Source of the DNA: Purshia tridentata | Taxonomy: Eukaryota > Streptophyta > Magnoliopsida > Rosales > Rosaceae | Direction: 5' to 3' | Assembly: GCA_003254885.1 (NCBI GenBank) | Contig: QANT01001341.1 | Span: 1-48,272 of the forward strand | Length of the DNA: 48,272 nucleotides | Shown here: positions 46,781 through 48,272 of the stretch, in pieces | Layout of the letters: the number at the start of each line of letters is the position of its first letter | How positions within the stretch are numbered: position 1 is the stretch's first letter | Position numbers and translations under genes: made by a program | The notes under the pieces: model-generated | The model's database searches: none | What the model was told of the DNA's origin: nothing | Seen by the model: only the letters and a program-made list of their open reading frames with translations

Positions 46781-46825
46781 GTCCTTATCCGTTTTTTTTT
46801 TTGGTCGAAACTGTCCTTATCCGTT
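46781..46825 (-). repeat. Micro-insertion with 13-bp direct repeats
   Basis: GTCCTTATCCGTT at 46781-46793 and exactly again at 46813-46825 flanks 19 bases; on the minus strand AGTTTCGACC then nine A. This is one of the clearest members of the micro-insertion set. Confidence 0.75.
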
Positions 46826-47339
46826 AAAAGACCAAACTCCAAAGACTGGACTAGCTTTGGGTCCCACTCCCACCTCCCCCATGCTAATCCTCCAATTCTT
46901 ATCCTTTCCGTCTCATGAAGTGCAAAAGCTGCTGACGTTTTCCTCTTTTTTTTTTTTNTTTTTTTTTTTAAGAGTTTTTTATTTCTTCAAATTTTATTTT
47001 TCAACAAAAAAGAAAAATAATAATTATTCCCCGTTGACTTTTTTTTAATTCACCTTTCTTTTTATTATTCTAATTCTACATCATAATTAATGAGTAAAAT
47101 TGTTCATTTGTTAAATCTATAATGAATATCATCTCTAAGAAATCAATCAAGTTGAAATATTTTGATAAATAATTATGATCAAATAAATAGATGATTTTTC
47201 TAACAATTTAATTTATCACTTTATTTATAACGGCATAATTAAATCTTTTTTGATTTAGTTGATTTTCTATAAAGAAAATTTTCAAATAATTATCTAAAAT
47301 AAAAATAATAAAAAAGAAGATCAGAGAAAAAAAAATAAA
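46826..47339. other. Intergenic, no gene seen
   Basis: AT-rich DNA with a T run interrupted by an N at 46958. Nothing else is recognised. Confidence 0.5.
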
Positions 47340-47587
47340 TAGAGAAAATAAATAGCATTTCACTAATAATAATACACCAAAGTTTGACATTCGAAACTTA
47401 AAAGTGAGAAAAATCAAACTGGATATGCCCAGAAACAAGGAACATGTTGCTTCCAATGAAAAAAAAAAAATAGAGAAAATGAATAGCATTTCACTAATAA
47501 TAATACACCAAAGTTTGATATTCGAAACTTAAAAGTGAGAAAAATCAAACAGGATATGCCCAGAAACAAGGAACATGTTGCTTCCAA
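47340..47587. repeat. 131-bp period tandem duplication
   Basis: 47340-47456 recurs at 47471-47587 with about three base differences; the copies are separated by an A-rich spacer. No coding content. Confidence 0.92.
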
Positions 47588-48272
47588 GAACTTATTCCTT
47601 GATTTTTCTGATAAAAATATAATTTGTTTTCTTTTTGAATTTTATAATGAGGTGGGCAGAGATTTTAGACCAACCCTTTTGTTTGGACTAGAGACCAACC
47701 TCCTGGAATAAAATTCCATGGATTGGAATTGGACTTCGTGGGCTTTTCAAACTTTCTTTTCTCTATTGCATGATAATGTGTGTGCGAGTTGAAACAGTCT
47801 TTCATTCTGCCTTTTTTTCTATTATCTCTAGATCCTCAGCTACATAAATCTACACTTAATAATATATTTTAAATAAAACTCTGGAAGACCCGATTATCAA
47901 ACATGCCAACCTTAAATATGGTCAAAAGTAGGAATGAGCAAAATTTAGACGACTCAGGCACATTTTTATACCAGAAAGATTGTAGAAGAAAAAATAAATG
48001 ATTACAATAAGAAAATGTGTACCTTCTAATATTGGTTTGACCTTGTCATGTCTCAACCTAACTATATCTAGATTATACGCTTTTGTAGGTTTAAAGCTAT
48101 CTATTTCATCCTTAACAACAGTAACAAAATAAAGCAACCATAATCATAACGCTGTAAGAGGAGAGTTTGCCCAAAGCAATGTTATCTTCCTTCAATGAAA
48201 CACTTATGAATTATGATCACAGAAATTTTTTATCGCATAGCGTACATGTTTATATTTTTCGTAAGATATATG
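47588..48272. other. Intergenic to window end, no gene seen
   Basis: AT-rich DNA without a supportable gene. Short open frames show no domain. Confidence 0.5.

Noticed and set aside
1..48272. tRNA, rRNA, known miRNA precursors, CRISPR arrays, LTR retrotransposon genes
   Set aside because: I looked for their typical strings and found none that I could support by eye; a covariance-model scan would be needed for a firm negative.

Overview
The window is nuclear DNA from a flowering plant, almost certainly a dicot. Genes are split by short AT-rich introns with GT-AG borders (one is GC-AG). Intergenic DNA is AT-rich and carries MITE-like elements and microsatellites. All recognisable products belong to plant families: class II trehalose-phosphate synthase, RDR1, ATL RING-H2, WAT1-related, NFD2 and DEG9. 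The proteins look compatible with Rosaceae (Prunus-like), but that is an impression from memory and not demonstrated here. There are no rRNA, tRNA, CRISPR or bacterial-type features.

Layout from left to right. 1-2880 is intergenic, with a hairpin MITE-like element and a 65-bp tandem duplication. 2881-6407 (+) is a nine-exon DEG9-type serine protease. 7220-9979 (-) is a seven-exon WAT1-related EamA transporter, which shares a short divergent promoter with a two-exon HIG1-domain gene at 10401-12014 (+). 14663-16959 (+) is a six-exon UBC4/5/6-type E2 enzyme with a probable leader intron. 18332-20595 (+) is an LRR receptor pseudokinase. 23387-24496 (+) is an intronless ATL46/47-type RING-H2 gene. 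24980-26189 (-) is a broken, intronless PP2C copy, probably a retropseudogene. 26803-31302 (+) is a complete four-exon RDR1. 31975-32403 (-) is a plant protein of unknown function. 35227-36276 (-) is an NFD2-like RNase III-fold protein. 37616-40388 (-) is a TPS9-like class II trehalose-phosphate synthase with a long leader intron. From about 42.4 kb to the end I see no gene, only AT-rich DNA with a Tourist-like MITE, tandem duplications and three single-N positions.

The genes do not form a pathway; this is an ordinary gene-rich stretch with protein-turnover genes (DEG9, E2, RING E3), RNA silencing (RDR1) and sugar signalling (TPS9). Spliced models were built by hand from reading frame, phase and conserved protein sequence. 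All nine major models close in frame at lengths expected for their families.

The most unusual signal is a recurring pattern of very small insertions (14-32 bp). Each consists of a homopolymeric A/T run plus a few bases, and each is flanked by a perfect or near-perfect direct repeat of 8-19 bp. At least eight occur in noncoding DNA. Several share a motif of the type AGTTYCGACC or GACC just before the A run. They look like the extreme 3' tails of a retroposon inserted with target-site duplication, and one sits in an RDR1 intron beside a paralogous copy that lacks it.
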